In this document: positions 37,636 to 48,532 of the stretch, piece after piece
Layout of the letters: the number at the start of each line of letters is the position of its first letter
Position numbering within the stretch: the stretch's first letter is position 1
Translations under genes and position numbers: made by a program
The notes under the pieces: model-generated
The model's database searches: none
The model's input: only the letters and a program-made list of their open reading frames with translations
Told to the model about the DNA's origin: nothing
Origin: Campylobacter sp. RM10537
Lineage (GTDB): Bacteria; Campylobacterota; Campylobacteria; Campylobacterales; Campylobacteraceae
Length of the DNA: 64,000 bases
Reading direction: 5' to 3'
Assembly: GCF_022369435.1 (NCBI RefSeq)
Contig: NZ_CP059597.1
Coordinates: 310,001-374,000 of the forward strand

Positions 37636-38844
37636 ATGAATATAAAAGATATTTTAGCCGAAATTAAAAGAGGATGCGCAGAGATTATTGATGAAGAAAA
37701 AATAGAATCATTAATAAAAAATTATTATGAAAAGGGTGAAAATTTTTTCGTTAAAGCAGGTTTTGATCCTACAGCTCCTGATTTACATTTAGGGCATAGT
37801 GTGGTTTTAAACAAGATGGCTTTTTTGCAAAAACATGGAGCGATAGTACAATTTTTAATTGGTGATTTTACAGGTCAAATTGGCGATCCAAGCGGTAAGA
37901 ATGCTACAAGAAAAAAACTAGATAAAGAGCAGGTTTTAATTAATGCAAAAACTTATGAAAAACAGGTTTTTAAAATTTTAGATAAGGAAAAAACTCAGAT
38001 TAAATTTAATTCTGTATGGCTTAATGAACTTGGAGCTAGTGGTTTAGTGGAACTTACTTCAACTTTTAGTGTAGCTAGAATGCTTGAACGAGATGATTTT
38101 ACAAAGCGTTTTAAAGAACAAAGTTCTATTAGTATTTGTGAATTTTTATATCCCTTGCTTCAGGGTTATGATAGTGTTTTTTTAAAAAGCGATATAGAAA
38201 TGGGAGGGACTGATCAAAAATTTAATCTTTTAATGGGTAGACATCTTCAAAGAATTTATAATGTAGGTAAAGAACAAGCAGTGATGATGATGCCTCTTTT
38301 AGAAGGATTAGACGGTGTTAATAAAATGAGCAAAAGTTTAAATAATTACATAGGTGTTACAGAAAAACCTAATGATATGTATGCTAAAATTCTAAGCATT
38401 AGTGATGAGTTAATGTTTAGATATTATGAACTTTTGAGTCAAAAAACTTTACAAGAACTTGAAGTTATAAAAAATGATATAAAAAATGCTAAATTGCATC
38501 CTAAAAAAGCTAAAGAAAATTTAGCTTTAGAAATTGTTGAGCGTTTTTATACAAAAGAAGATGCAATATTTGCAAAAGAAGAATTTGATAGAATTCATAG
38601 TGCTAATGCTTTGCCAAGTGAAATTAAAGAATTTGAATTTAAAGGCGAAAGTATTTGGCTGGCCAAAGCATTGGTATTGTGTGAATTAGAAAGTTCAACT
38701 TCTGCTGCAAGAAGAAGTATAAGTGCTAATGCAGTGAGTGTGAATTCTCAAAAAATTAATAATGAACAAATGCAATTAAATACTGGAGAATATATTTTAC
38801 AAATGGGTAAAAGAAAATTTGCAAAATTAAAGGTTAAAGAATGA
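37636..38844 (+). CDS. tyrS: TyrS, tyrosyl-tRNA synthetase
   Basis: The 402-residue class I synthetase has the HIGH-type motif HLGHS near residue 54, the KMSKS motif (NKMSKSL) near 232, and a C-terminal S4 domain. AAAGGGAT precedes ATG 37636. It overlaps the nitronate monooxygenase-like gene by 4 bases. Confidence 0.97.
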   Translation: MNIKDILAEIKRGCAEIIDEEKIESLIKNYYEKGENFFVKAGFDPTAPDLHLGHSVVLNKMAFLQKHGAIVQFLIGDFTGQIGDPSGKNATRKKLDKEQVLINAKTYEKQVFKILDKEKTQIKFNSVWLNELGASGLVELTSTFSVARMLERDDFTKRFKEQSSISICEFLYPLLQGYDSVFLKSDIEMGGTDQKFNLLMGRHLQRIYNVGKEQAVMMMPLLEGLDGVNKMSKSLNNYIGVTEKPNDMYAKILSISDELMFRYYELLSQKTLQELEVIKNDIKNAKLHPKKAKENLALEIVERFYTKEDAIFAKEEFDRIHSANALPSEIKEFEFKGESIWLAKALVLCELESSTSAARRSISANAVSVNSQKINNEQMQLNTGEYILQMGKRKFAKLKVKE

Positions 38845-39935
38845 GTTTTAAATCTCTTCAAATAGGAAAACATTTAATTAAATATCCAATTTTTCAGGGA
38901 GGAATGGGTTTAGGTATTAGTTGGGATAAGCTAGCTTCAGCTGTATCTTTAAATGGTGGTCTTGGTATTATTTCATCTGTTGGAACAGGGTATTATGAAA
39001 ATCGCTCCTATGTAAACAAAGAGCTTAATGCTAAACCTTATGGTAGTGAGAATTTTTATTCAAGAAAAGGTTTACAAGCTTTAATTGATAATGCTAGAAA
39101 AGTTTGTGGAGATGCACCTTTGGGGTGCAATATACTTTGTGCAAGCAATGATTATGCAAGAATTGCTAAAGATGCTTGCGAAGTCGGGTTTAATGTGATC
39201 GTTTCGGGTGCAGGTCTTCCGACAAATTTACCAGAATTTACTATGGATTTTCCAGATGTCGCTTTAGTTCCTATTGTTTCATCGGCTAAGGCTTTAAAAA
39301 TTATTTGCAAAAGATGGCAAAATCGTTATAATCGTTTACCAGATGCTATAGTGCTTGAAGGGCCAAAAAGTGGTGGGCATCAAGGTTTTACTTATGAACA
39401 GTGTCTTGATCCAAATTATCAATTAGAAAAATTAATCACTCCAGTAGTTGAAGAAGCAAAAAATTGGGGTTCATTTCCAGTAATTGCAGCGGGAGGAATT
39501 TGGGATAAAAAAGATATTGAAAATGCAATCGCATTGGGTGCAAGTGGAGTACAGATGGGAACGCGTTTTATAGGTACTTTTGAGTGTGATGCCAGTGATG
39601 ATTTTAAAAATGTTTTACTTTCTTGTAAAGAAGAAGATATAGAGCTTATTAAATCCCCAGTAGGATATCCTGCTAGAGGTGTAAGAACCAATTTGCTTGA
39701 TTTAGTAGATAAAAGAATGGGACCTAAAATAAATTGTATTAGCAATTGTGTAGCTCCTTGTGGTCGAGGAAAAGAGGCTACAAAGGTCGGATATTGTATA
39801 GCTGATAGGCTTTTTGATGCATGGTCTGGGAAAAAAGAAACAGGATTATTTTTTACAGGGACAAATGGATATCGTTTGGATAAACTAATCAGTGTTAAAG
39901 AATTAATACATAAGCTTGTTAATGGTGAAGAATGA
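38841..39935 (+). CDS. Nitronate monooxygenase-like FMN enzyme
   Basis: This 364-residue TIM-barrel protein has the 2-nitropropane dioxygenase-family motifs: PIFQGGMGLGIS near the start, EGPKSGGHQGF (the presumed catalytic His) near 175, and AAGGIWDKKDIENAIALGASGVQMGTRF for FMN phosphate binding. A Cys-rich segment (ISNCVAPCGRG) near 300 is typical of the longer subgroup. The real substrate is uncertain; FabK-type enoyl reductase relatives exist. It overlaps tyrS and amiA by 4 bases each. Confidence 0.86.
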   Translation: MSFKSLQIGKHLIKYPIFQGGMGLGISWDKLASAVSLNGGLGIISSVGTGYYENRSYVNKELNAKPYGSENFYSRKGLQALIDNARKVCGDAPLGCNILCASNDYARIAKDACEVGFNVIVSGAGLPTNLPEFTMDFPDVALVPIVSSAKALKIICKRWQNRYNRLPDAIVLEGPKSGGHQGFTYEQCLDPNYQLEKLITPVVEEAKNWGSFPVIAAGGIWDKKDIENAIALGASGVQMGTRFIGTFECDASDDFKNVLLSCKEEDIELIKSPVGYPARGVRTNLLDLVDKRMGPKINCISNCVAPCGRGKEATKVGYCIADRLFDAWSGKKETGLFFTGTNGYRLDKLISVKELIHKLVNGEE

Positions 39936-41905
39936 TTAAATTTTTATTTTTCTTTTTTGTTTTTGTTAATATTTGTTTTGGAGCATATGAAAAAGAACTT
40001 GATAATTTTGATAATAATTTTATTACATCTAAAACTGATATACAAATAAAATTTCATCAGCAATTAAAAAGTCTTTATATTCAAAGCGTTATTAATGAGG
40101 ATGAAAAAACCAAGATAGAAATTTTAAAAAGATTGATTATAAGTTCAAATGTTTTAAATTTAGACGATCGATCTTATGCAGAAGAGTTAAAAGAAAGTGG
40201 AGTTAGTCAATCAAGTATTAATGCTTTAAGAAAGGCTGTTATTAAAGATAAAAAAAGAAATAATTCTTTAGATAATGCTGAAATTTCTACTTTTTCACAA
40301 ACTCAAAATCAAGAAAATGCTTCAAAGAATGAAAAAAAACATGATACCAATATAAAGGTAGAAAAAAAGCTACAAATACAAAATAATCTTTCAGAAGTAA
40401 AAAAAGAAAATGATAAAATTTATATTTTAAATTCAAATAAAATCAATCAAAGCATTGAACTAAGACTTAATGCAAATTTAAGTGAAAAAGATGTTAAAAG
40501 TTTTGTTTTAGATGAAAAAGGAAATTTCCGTTATATCAGTGATTTTAGCGGTATTTTAGAGGGAGGAAAAAAAGAATATAAGATGGATGATTACCGAGTA
40601 GTCATCTCGCAATTTAATCCAAAGACGATTCGTATTGTTATCTATGCTAAAGAAAGAATTCCTATTGTTTTTGATTTTAATGATAAAAAAATAAAAATTT
40701 CAAAACAGTCTAATATTGCTATAAAAAATACAAAAAAAGAAATTCAAGTAACCCAAAAAGATTTACCAAAAAAGCAGGAAATCAAACCAATTAAGGCACA
40801 AGTTTCTCAAGAAAAAAAGCCAAGACAAGATAAAAAAGATCCTTTATATGTTTTAGATGTTGATAAAATTTCAAATTCTGTTATACTTAATTTAAGTGAT
40901 AATTTAAGCGATGATGAAATTTCAATTTTTAGTTCTAAGGATCAAAAATTTTTTAGACAAATTGTAAGTTTTAAGGGAGTTTTAGAGGGAAATCGCAAAA
41001 ATTTTACTTTTGGTAAAAATAATATTACAGTAACGCAATATAATCCAAAAACGGTTAGAGTTGTTCTTAGTTCTCCAAAAGATTTTAATATTTTTAAAAA
41101 TTTAGAGGATAAAACTTTAACTTTAGGTTTTCAAAAGGATGTTAAAAAAACATCCAATAGCGATGATAAAAAAAATAAAAATAATAACAATAAAAATATC
41201 TTAACTCATAATTTTAAATCAAAAAAAATTATTGTTATTGATGCAGGACACGGTGGAAAAGATAGTGGAGCCTTAGGCAACAAGCAAGGGACTCTCAAAG
41301 AGAAAAATGTTGTTTTAAGCACAGCCTTAAAACTTGGAAATGAACTTAAAAAAAGAGGCTATAGAGTTCTTTATACCAGAAGTACTGATCAATTTATCAA
41401 TTTAAGAGATAGGACTAAATTTGCCAATGATAAAAGAGCAGATTTGTTTATTTCTGTTCATGCTAATGCAGCACCTAATGCAAAAAAAGCTAAAAGCGCT
41501 GAAGGTGTAGAAACTTTCTTTCTAAGTCCTGCTAGAAGTGAAAGAAGTAAAAAAGCAGCTGAAAAAGAGAATCAAGGAGATTTTGAAGAAATTAATTATT
41601 TTTCTAAACAGAGTATTTTGAATTTTTTAAATCGTGAAAAAATTGTAGCATCAAATAAACTTGCTATTGATGTACAAAAAAATATATTAACTCAAACAAG
41701 AAAAAAATATAAAATTGTTGATGGCGGAGTGAGAGAAGCTCCTTTTTGGGTTCTTGTGGGAGCTCAAATGCCAGCAATTTTAATTGAAATAGGATATATT
41801 ACTCACCCAAATGAAGGTCAAAGAATCGCAAGTAAAACTTTTCAAGATATTTTAGCCAAAGGGATTGCTGATGGAGTTGATAGCTACTTTTATCACAATC
41901 GTTAA
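39932..41905 (+). CDS. amiA: AmiA, N-acetylmuramoyl-L-alanine amidase
   Basis: The 657-residue exported enzyme has a signal peptide (KFLFFFFVFVNICFG), a helical and linker region, two tandem AMIN-like modules (about residues 160-265 and 303-400, each ending in PKT(I/V)R(I/V)V) and an Amidase_3 domain from about 430. Zinc and catalytic residues are present: DAGHGGKDSGALG, KEKN, SVHANA and EIGYITH. It cuts the bond between muramic acid and the peptide, separating daughter cells. The degenerate EnvC-like protein at 33230 may activate it. Confidence 0.94.
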   Translation: MIKFLFFFFVFVNICFGAYEKELDNFDNNFITSKTDIQIKFHQQLKSLYIQSVINEDEKTKIEILKRLIISSNVLNLDDRSYAEELKESGVSQSSINALRKAVIKDKKRNNSLDNAEISTFSQTQNQENASKNEKKHDTNIKVEKKLQIQNNLSEVKKENDKIYILNSNKINQSIELRLNANLSEKDVKSFVLDEKGNFRYISDFSGILEGGKKEYKMDDYRVVISQFNPKTIRIVIYAKERIPIVFDFNDKKIKISKQSNIAIKNTKKEIQVTQKDLPKKQEIKPIKAQVSQEKKPRQDKKDPLYVLDVDKISNSVILNLSDNLSDDEISIFSSKDQKFFRQIVSFKGVLEGNRKNFTFGKNNITVTQYNPKTVRVVLSSPKDFNIFKNLEDKTLTLGFQKDVKKTSNSDDKKNKNNNNKNILTHNFKSKKIIVIDAGHGGKDSGALGNKQGTLKEKNVVLSTALKLGNELKKRGYRVLYTRSTDQFINLRDRTKFANDKRADLFISVHANAAPNAKKAKSAEGVETFFLSPARSERSKKAAEKENQGDFEEINYFSKQSILNFLNREKIVASNKLAIDVQKNILTQTRKKYKIVDGGVREAPFWVLVGAQMPAILIEIGYITHPNEGQRIASKTFQDILAKGIADGVDSYFYHNR

Positions 41906-43750
41906 ATGAAAAAAGCAAATATAATTTTTAAAGATAATACACCTTTTTCTCTTGATTTTGATGATTTTTATTTTAATTCACAAGATGGAATACAAGAGAG
42001 TAAATATATTTATACAGAAGCTTTTAATTGGGATAATAAAGAGCAATTTGTTATCGCTGAAACAGGTTTTGGAATAGGGCTTAATTTTTTTCTAACTTTA
42101 AAAAGGTTTCTTAAGGAACAAAATGATGAAAAAAGATTGTTTTATATCAGTGTAGAAAAATTTTATATTGATAAAGAAAAATTAAGAGAAATTTATCAAA
42201 AACTTGGGTTTTATGAGGATTTTAAAGAAGTGCTTGAGCCTTTTTTAAAATTTTATCCCCCTTGTAAAGAGGGATACTATCGATTTTATTTTAAAAATTG
42301 TTTTTTAGATCTTATATTTGATGATATTTCAATTTTAAAAAAGCTTGATTTTAAAGCCAATGTATGGTTTTTAGATGGTTTTTCTCCTAGTAAAAACTCA
42401 GCTATGTTTGATGATAATGTATTATTTGAGGTGGCAAGATTATCAAAAAAAGGAACTCAGCTTTGTACATTTTCTGCAGCTAGTTTACTGCAAAAAAATC
42501 TTCGAAAAAATGGTTTTTGCATTCGGAAAATCAAAGGATTTAGAAAAAGAGAAATGATTCAGGCTTTTTTTGAAAATGATAAAACTGAACAAGAAATGTT
42601 TCAAGAAGCATATTTTAAAAGAGTTTCTCAAAAAATAAAAAATAAAGAAGTAGCGATTATAGGTGCAGGTATTTGTGCAGCAGTTTTAGCGTATGAGCTT
42701 TTTTTAAGAGGTTTTAAAATTAGTATTTTTGAAAAAAATGCTTGTTTAGGTGAGGGTGCTAGTGGTAATGAAAGCGGAATTTTAAGTTCTTTGATTTTAA
42801 AACCAGGTGTTGCTTTAGGTGAATTTTCTCAACTTGCTTTAGTTGAGGCCAATCGTTTTTATCGCCAAATTTTGGATTTAAAATTAGAAGGAGTTATAGA
42901 AATTGCACATAATGATTTAATGCAGGAGCGTTTTTTATCTCAAAAAAATAATATTTTATTTAATATTAAAAAAAATCAAGCATTTTTACAAGATGGTGGA
43001 CACATCCAACCAAAAAAACTTGTTCAAGTTTTATTTGAAAAAAGTAAAGCTAAGATTTATTTTAATCATCAATTTGAGAATTATCAATATAAAAATGGCA
43101 CCTTTAAACTTTTTTTTAATGGAATGAAGGATTATTATCAGTCAGAAATCTTAATTTATGCTATGGGTGCAGATACTAAAGATTTTATATCTTATGATTT
43201 TATGAATTTAAGTAAAGTTCGTGGTCAAGTTACTCATTTAGAGCCTTTTTGCGATATTCAATATCCACTTTCATCTAAAGCTTATATTTGTCCAAAAAAT
43301 CAAGGAATACAAGTTATAGGTGCGAGTTATGATCGTTTAAATTCCAGTTTTAGTCCTAACAGTGAAGACGATAGAGAAAATATTAGAAATATTAAAGAAA
43401 TTTTAAAAGGTGATGAAAAATTAATTTTTAAGGGATCTAAAGTAGGATTTAGATCTTATTCTAGTGATCGATTTGCTATTATCGGTGCTGCTTATGATGA
43501 AAATTTTTATAAAGAGTGCTATAAAGATTTATTATGGACAAAAAATAAAAAGCAGAAATTGCCTCAAAATATTCCCAATCTTTATTTAAATTTTGCTCAT
43601 GGATCTCGAGCTTTTTCTACATCTATATTAGCCGCACGCTATCTTTGTGCTCTAATTGGAGATGAGCCTTTGTGTATAGATAAAGATTTTATTTCTTGTA
43701 TTCATCCAGCTAGATTTTTAATTAGAAAATTAAAAAAAGGTTTAAAATAA
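41906..43750 (+). CDS. mnmC: MnmC, bifunctional tRNA wobble-uridine modification enzyme
   Basis: The 614-residue protein fuses an N-terminal methyltransferase domain ([15 protein letters not shown] near 52, and [15 protein letters not shown]) with a C-terminal FAD oxidoreductase domain beginning [19 protein letters not shown] near 250. It converts cmnm5 to mnm5 on s2U34 of tRNAs. It starts directly after the amiA stop. Confidence 0.93.
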   Translation: MKKANIIFKDNTPFSLDFDDFYFNSQDGIQESKYIYTEAFNWDNKEQFVIAETGFGIGLNFFLTLKRFLKEQNDEKRLFYISVEKFYIDKEKLREIYQKLGFYEDFKEVLEPFLKFYPPCKEGYYRFYFKNCFLDLIFDDISILKKLDFKANVWFLDGFSPSKNSAMFDDNVLFEVARLSKKGTQLCTFSAASLLQKNLRKNGFCIRKIKGFRKREMIQAFFENDKTEQEMFQEAYFKRVSQKIKNKEVAIIGAGICAAVLAYELFLRGFKISIFEKNACLGEGASGNESGILSSLILKPGVALGEFSQLALVEANRFYRQILDLKLEGVIEIAHNDLMQERFLSQKNNILFNIKKNQAFLQDGGHIQPKKLVQVLFEKSKAKIYFNHQFENYQYKNGTFKLFFNGMKDYYQSEILIYAMGADTKDFISYDFMNLSKVRGQVTHLEPFCDIQYPLSSKAYICPKNQGIQVIGASYDRLNSSFSPNSEDDRENIRNIKEILKGDEKLIFKGSKVGFRSYSSDRFAIIGAAYDENFYKECYKDLLWTKNKKQKLPQNIPNLYLNFAHGSRAFSTSILAARYLCALIGDEPLCIDKDFISCIHPARFLIRKLKKGLK

Positions 43751-43818
43751 TAAATATAAAAATATTTTTTTATTATTTTAATTTTATTTAATTTTAAATC
43801 GTATTGTTTTATTATTAG

Positions 43819-43824
43819 TATAAC
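43819..43824 (+). promoter_or_regulatory. -10 box of hydABCD
   Basis: TATAAC preceded by T-rich sequence, 25 bases before ATG 43849, with RBS AAGG at 43837-43840. Confidence 0.45.
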
Positions 43825-43848
43825 AATTTTATTTTTAAGGAAAATTTC

Positions 43849-44988
43849 ATGGTCGATTATAATCAAATAGAGTCTCGTTTGGTGGCGCTTGAGAAGCTTC
43901 CTTCTTTAAATTCTAATTCTTCTATTCCTAAAGCTTTGGAAAAAGCTGGATTTAGCAGAAGGGATTTTATGAAATGGGCAGGAGCTATGACAGCTTTTTT
44001 AGCACTTCCGGCAAGTTTTACACCTATGGTAGCAAAAGCTGCTGAATTGGCCGATAGATTACCCGTTATTTGGCTACATATGGCAGAATGTACAGGTTGT
44101 AGTGAAAGTTTATTAAGAAGTGATACACCAACAATAGATAGTTTAATATTTGATTATATATCTTTAGAGTATCATGAAACTGTAATGGCTGCTGCAGGTT
44201 GGCAAGCAGAAGAAAATTTAGAAAATGCAATTGAAAAATATAAAGGTCAATATGTTTTAATGGTAGAGGGTGGTATTCCATGTGGAGATAAAGAGCACTA
44301 TCTTACAATAGGACCTCATGCAAAAACTGGATATGAGCTTAGTAAAAAAGCTAGTGAAAATGCTTATGCGATTTTAGCTATTGGAACCTGTTCTTCTTTT
44401 GGAGGAATACAAGCAGCAAGACCGAATCCAAGTAACGCACAACCTTTAAGTAAAGTTACTGATAAAACAGTGATTAATGTTCCAGGTTGTCCCCCAAGTG
44501 AAAAAAATATAGTAGGTAATGTTTTGCAGCTTTTGCTTTTTAAAGAACTTCCAGCGCTTGATGTTTATAATAGACCAAAATGGGCTTATGGTTTAAGAAT
44601 TCATGATCTTTGTGAAAGACGTGGACATTTTGATGCAGGAGAATTTGTGCAAAGTTTTGGCGATGAAGGTGCAAAAAATGGTTATTGTCTTTATAAGGTA
44701 GGTTGTAAAGGACCTTATACTTTTAATAATTGCTCAAGAGAAAGATTTAATCAACATACTTCTTGGCCTATTCAAGCAGGACATGGTTGCATAGGATGTT
44801 CTGAACCAAATTTCTGGGATAATATGGGGCCTTTTGAAGAACCTTTAGCAAGTCATAAATTTGATACAGTTTTTGGTTTGGGCGCTGATAGTGTTTCAGA
44901 TAAAATAGGCATAGGTGTGTTAACACTCACAGGAGTTGCAATTGCTGCTCATGCAGTGATCGCTTCTATGAAAAAAAATGAGGAGTAA
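43849..44988 (+). CDS. hydA: HydA, [NiFe] uptake hydrogenase small subunit
   Basis: The 379-residue subunit has a Tat signal (SRRDFMKWAGAMTAFLALP, residues 36-54) and the Fe-S ligands: CTGCSES, GTCSSFGG and PGCPPSE for the proximal cluster, and HDLCERRGHF with later Cys for the distal clusters. A C-terminal membrane anchor is present (GIGVLTLTGVAIAAHAVIA). The proximal site shows only standard Cys, without the extra ones of oxygen-tolerant enzymes. It is the first gene of hydABCD. Confidence 0.96.
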   Translation: MVDYNQIESRLVALEKLPSLNSNSSIPKALEKAGFSRRDFMKWAGAMTAFLALPASFTPMVAKAAELADRLPVIWLHMAECTGCSESLLRSDTPTIDSLIFDYISLEYHETVMAAAGWQAEENLENAIEKYKGQYVLMVEGGIPCGDKEHYLTIGPHAKTGYELSKKASENAYAILAIGTCSSFGGIQAARPNPSNAQPLSKVTDKTVINVPGCPPSEKNIVGNVLQLLLFKELPALDVYNRPKWAYGLRIHDLCERRGHFDAGEFVQSFGDEGAKNGYCLYKVGCKGPYTFNNCSRERFNQHTSWPIQAGHGCIGCSEPNFWDNMGPFEEPLASHKFDTVFGLGADSVSDKIGIGVLTLTGVAIAAHAVIASMKKNEE

Positions 44989-44990
44989 GA

Positions 44991-46718
44991 ATGAGTCAAA
45001 AAATAATAGTTGATCCAATTACAAGAATTGAAGGGCATTTAAGAGTTGAAGTTGTTGTTGATGATGATAATATTGTGAAAGAAGCTTATGCAGGTTCTAC
45101 CTTATGGCGAGGTATTGAAACTATTGTTAAAGGAAGAGATCCAAGAGATGCGGGTTTTATGACTCAAAGAATTTGCGGAGTATGTACATTTTCTCATTAT
45201 AAAGCAGGTATTGTAGCTGTTGAAAATGCCTTAGGAATTATCCCTCCTTTAAATGCATTACTTACAAGGACTTTGATGAATGCAGCTCTTTTTTTACATG
45301 ATCATATAGTGCATTTTTATCAACTTCATGGACTTGATTGGGCTGATGTAGTAAGTGCTTTAAGCGCTGATCCTAAAAAAGCGAGTGATGAGGCTTTTAA
45401 ATATACCTCAAATCCTTATGCAACAGGAGCTGATAAGCTTCTTGAAGTACAACAAAGGCTTAAAATTTTTGTAGATAAAGGCAATTTGGGACCTTTTGCA
45501 AATGCTTATTATGGACATCCAACTTATCGTTTGACTCCAGAGGAAAATTTAATTGTTCTTTCTCATTATTTAGAATGCTTAAGAATTCAAAGAATTATTG
45601 CTCAATGTATGGCTATTTTTGGAGCAAAAAATCCACATCCGCAAAGTTTAACTGTTGGGGGTGTAACTTGTGTTATGGATCTTTTGAATCCTTCAAGAAT
45701 GGGAGAATATATGAGTAAATTCCAAGAGGTGCAAGATTTTGTAAATCATGCTTATTATCCAGATCTTGTAATGGCAGGAAAAGCTTATGCAAATGAAGCC
45801 AGTGTTTTGAATGATATTGGAGTAAATAATCTATTTACTTTTCAAGAATTTCAACTTGGAAAAAATGAATGGTTATTTGAAAGCGGCATAATTAAAAATG
45901 GAGATTTAAGTAAAGTTTATGAAGTAGATGAAAATAAAATTACTGAAGAGGCAACTCATTCTTGGTATGTGGATAATGAACCTTTACATCCTTATGATGG
46001 TAAAACAAATCCAAATTATACGGGACTTATTGATGGTGATAGCATAGATCATCATGGAAATAAAGTTAATTCTAAAGTTTTTGATACTAAGGGAAAATAT
46101 AGTTGGATTAAAGCTCCACGGTATGAAGGAAATCCAATGCAAGTTGGACCTCTTGCAAATATAGTGGTTAATTATGCTAAAGGAAATAAAAATGTTGTTG
46201 GGGTTGTTGATGAGTTTTTAAAAGAAACGGGACTTCCTTTAGACGCTGTTTTTAGCACTCTTGGAAGGACTGCTATGCGTTGTTTAGAAGCTAAAATTGT
46301 AGCCAATAATGCTTTAAGAGCTTTTGATAATTTAGTTGAGAATTTAAAAGTAGATCAAACTACTTGTGCGCCTTATACTCCAGATACAAGCAAAATGGTT
46401 AATGGTGAATATAGAGGGCGATATATGGGTCATGTGCCAAGGGGAACTTTAAGTCATTGGTGTAGAATAAAAAATGGAGTAATTGAAAATTGGCAAGCTG
46501 TAGTCCCTTCAACTTGGAATGCGAGTCCAAAGGATGCTAATGGGATAGGTGGAAGTTATGAACAATGTTTAATAGGTCTTAAAATAGCTGATGTTAAACA
46601 ACCACTTGAGATTATACGCAAAATTCATTCTTACGATCCTTGTATAGCTTGTGCTGTGCATGTTATGGATACCAAAGGAAATAATTTAAGCGAATATAAA
46701 GTCAATATAAATTTATAG
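44991..46718 (+). CDS. hydB: HydB, [NiFe] hydrogenase large subunit
   Basis: The 575-residue subunit has the N-terminal nickel motif RICGVCTFSHY near residue 61 and the C-terminal DPCIACAVH. About 18 residues follow the last His; these are removed by the maturation protease HydD when nickel is in place. It is exported with HydA through Tat and oxidises H2 in the periplasm, feeding the menaquinone pool. Confidence 0.97.
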   Translation: MSQKIIVDPITRIEGHLRVEVVVDDDNIVKEAYAGSTLWRGIETIVKGRDPRDAGFMTQRICGVCTFSHYKAGIVAVENALGIIPPLNALLTRTLMNAALFLHDHIVHFYQLHGLDWADVVSALSADPKKASDEAFKYTSNPYATGADKLLEVQQRLKIFVDKGNLGPFANAYYGHPTYRLTPEENLIVLSHYLECLRIQRIIAQCMAIFGAKNPHPQSLTVGGVTCVMDLLNPSRMGEYMSKFQEVQDFVNHAYYPDLVMAGKAYANEASVLNDIGVNNLFTFQEFQLGKNEWLFESGIIKNGDLSKVYEVDENKITEEATHSWYVDNEPLHPYDGKTNPNYTGLIDGDSIDHHGNKVNSKVFDTKGKYSWIKAPRYEGNPMQVGPLANIVVNYAKGNKNVVGVVDEFLKETGLPLDAVFSTLGRTAMRCLEAKIVANNALRAFDNLVENLKVDQTTCAPYTPDTSKMVNGEYRGRYMGHVPRGTLSHWCRIKNGVIENWQAVVPSTWNASPKDANGIGGSYEQCLIGLKIADVKQPLEIIRKIHSYDPCIACAVHVMDTKGNNLSEYKVNINL

Positions 46719-46728
46719 GAGGCTTTTT

Positions 46729-47421
46729 ATGAGTAATAAAGAGGAAAAATTACAAAGAAAAGCTGAATATGAATTTAGTATCGGTTTACGTTTAACACAT
46801 TGGATTCGAGCGATTGCTATAGTAATTTTAATAGGAACTGGATACTATATTTCTTATGTATTTCAAAGCCCTATGAGCAGTTTTGAGCCTGTAAATTTTA
46901 TGCAGGCTAAATATCGTTTAGTTCATCAAGCTATAGGATTTGTTTTAATTGCTTGTATTATTTTTAAATTTTATCTTTTTTTCTGTGATAAAATCAGCCA
47001 TAAAGAACGTGTTTCTATTTTAGATCTTTTTAGTGTTAAACTTTGGATTCGTCAAATTAAATTTTATATTTTTTTAGGTAAGCACCCGCATTTAAGAGGT
47101 GTTTATAATCCTTTACAATTTGTGACTTATTTTTTATTTTATCTTGTAATGTTGGGTATTATTTTAACAGGACTTATTCTTTATACTCATACTTATCATG
47201 AAGGTTTAGGTGGGATATTATATGATCTTTTAAAGCCAATTGAAGCAAAATTAGGCGGATTGGCAGAAGTTAGAATTTATCATAGAATTTTAATGTGGGT
47301 AGTGATGATTTTTATTCCTATTCATGTTTATATGGCAATTTTTAACGCTGTTAAAGGTAAAAATGGTGCCATGGATGCGATTTTTAGTGGTTATAAATAT
47401 ATTAAAGAGGAGAGAAATTGA
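46729..47421 (+). CDS. hydC: HydC, hydrogenase cytochrome b subunit
   Basis: The 230-residue membrane protein has four hydrophobic segments with paired His (LTHWIRA, LVHQAIG, YHRILMW, PIHVYM) typical of Ni/Fe-hydrogenase b-type cytochromes. It passes electrons from HydAB to menaquinone. RBS AGGAGG precedes ATG 46729. It overlaps hydD by 4 bases. Confidence 0.94.
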   Translation: MSNKEEKLQRKAEYEFSIGLRLTHWIRAIAIVILIGTGYYISYVFQSPMSSFEPVNFMQAKYRLVHQAIGFVLIACIIFKFYLFFCDKISHKERVSILDLFSVKLWIRQIKFYIFLGKHPHLRGVYNPLQFVTYFLFYLVMLGIILTGLILYTHTYHEGLGGILYDLLKPIEAKLGGLAEVRIYHRILMWVVMIFIPIHVYMAIFNAVKGKNGAMDAIFSGYKYIKEERN

Positions 47422-47951
47422 ATTTCCTTGTGCTTGGCATAGGGAATATTATGTTTGCGGATGAAGGCATAGGGGTTCATGTTTGTAATTTTATGAAAAA
47501 AAATTACAAATTTACTCATCCTATTCATACTATAAAATTTATAGATGGTGGAACTTTAGCTTTGCAGTTAAGTTATATCATTGCAAGTTATGATAGAGTA
47601 ATTTTAATAGACTGTATTGATGCTGATAATGCAAACATAGGAGATGTATTTTTCTTTCCCTATGAAGCAATGCCAAAAAATCTTAATTGGAGCGGAAGCG
47701 CCCATGAAGTTGAAATGCTTCAAACTCTTCAATATATGGAATTAGCAGGTGATTTGCCCCAAATTCAAATTTTAGCTTGTATCCCTAAACGTATCAAGCC
47801 AATGAGCTTTCAACTTTCTAGTGAAATTGTAAAATCAAGTAAAATTATGGAAAAAACTTTACTTGATTATTTAAAAAAAGAAGGCTTTGAATATAAAAAA
47901 ATTGGGAATTATTCTTTACAAGAATTAGCAGATAATGCTTATAAAGGTTAA
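47418..47951 (+). CDS. hydD: HydD, hydrogenase maturation protease
   Basis: The start is TTG 47418 with GAGGAGAG upstream, overlapping the hydC stop. The 177-residue HyaD/HybD-type endopeptidase has nickel-probing residues Glu in [10 protein letters not shown], Asp in LIDCIDAD and His in GSAHEVEM. It trims the HydB C-terminus. Its stop overlaps the convergent recR stop by 4 bases. Confidence 0.94.
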   Translation: MNFLVLGIGNIMFADEGIGVHVCNFMKKNYKFTHPIHTIKFIDGGTLALQLSYIIASYDRVILIDCIDADNANIGDVFFFPYEAMPKNLNWSGSAHEVEMLQTLQYMELAGDLPQIQILACIPKRIKPMSFQLSSEIVKSSKIMEKTLLDYLKKEGFEYKKIGNYSLQELADNAYKG

Positions 47952-48532
47952 ATTTCAATTTTAGTACGGTATTGAATAGCTTTATTTAAAGAAATAGTAT
48001 CAACATTTTCAAGGTTAACTCCGCTTGGAATACCTTGGGCAATTTTGCTAAATTTTAGATTTAAATTTTTAAATTTATCTTCAATAAAAAAAATAGTTGC
48101 ATCTGAGTTAATACTATGAGGTAGAGCAAAAATTAATTCTTTGCTATTTTGCCTTAGTATCATTTCTTCTAGCTTTGATATTTTTTCATTATCTAGCCCA
48201 TCTAGTACAAAATATAAACCTTGATAGCTTTTGCTTTCCTCTATAATAAGAATATCTTTAGGGGTTTCAACGATACATAAAGTGTCTTTATTTCTTTCTT
48301 CATCAGTACAAATTCCGCATAGTTCGTTTTCACTTAAAGATCCGCATTGCTGGCAGGGTTTGATAAAGCGTAAAGCATTTTCAATATTGTGTGCAAGTTT
48401 CATGCCTTCAAGTTGATTATTTATGCATATATAATAAGCAAGGCGAATAGCAGTTTTTTTGCCTATGGTAGGCAAATTTGAAAAACTTTCAATTAAATTA
48501 TTAAATTTTTCTAAATCATTTTTATGTTTCAT
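47948..48532 (-). CDS. recR: RecR recombination mediator
   Basis: I choose ATG 48532 ([10 protein letters not shown], 194 residues); the frame extends upstream to 48625 but that part lies in racS and is not RecR-like. The protein has a helix-hairpin-helix region ([16 protein letters not shown]), a C4 zinc finger (CQQCG and CGIC) and a Toprim domain ([15 protein letters not shown]). It loads RecA in gap repair. It overlaps the racS end by 11 bases. Confidence 0.95.
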   Translation of the reverse strand: MKHKNDLEKFNNLIESFSNLPTIGKKTAIRLAYYICINNQLEGMKLAHNIENALRFIKPCQQCGSLSENELCGICTDEERNKDTLCIVETPKDILIIEESKSYQGLYFVLDGLDNEKISKLEEMILRQNSKELIFALPHSINSDATIFFIEDKFKNLNLKFSKIAQGIPSGVNLENVDTISLNKAIQYRTKIEI

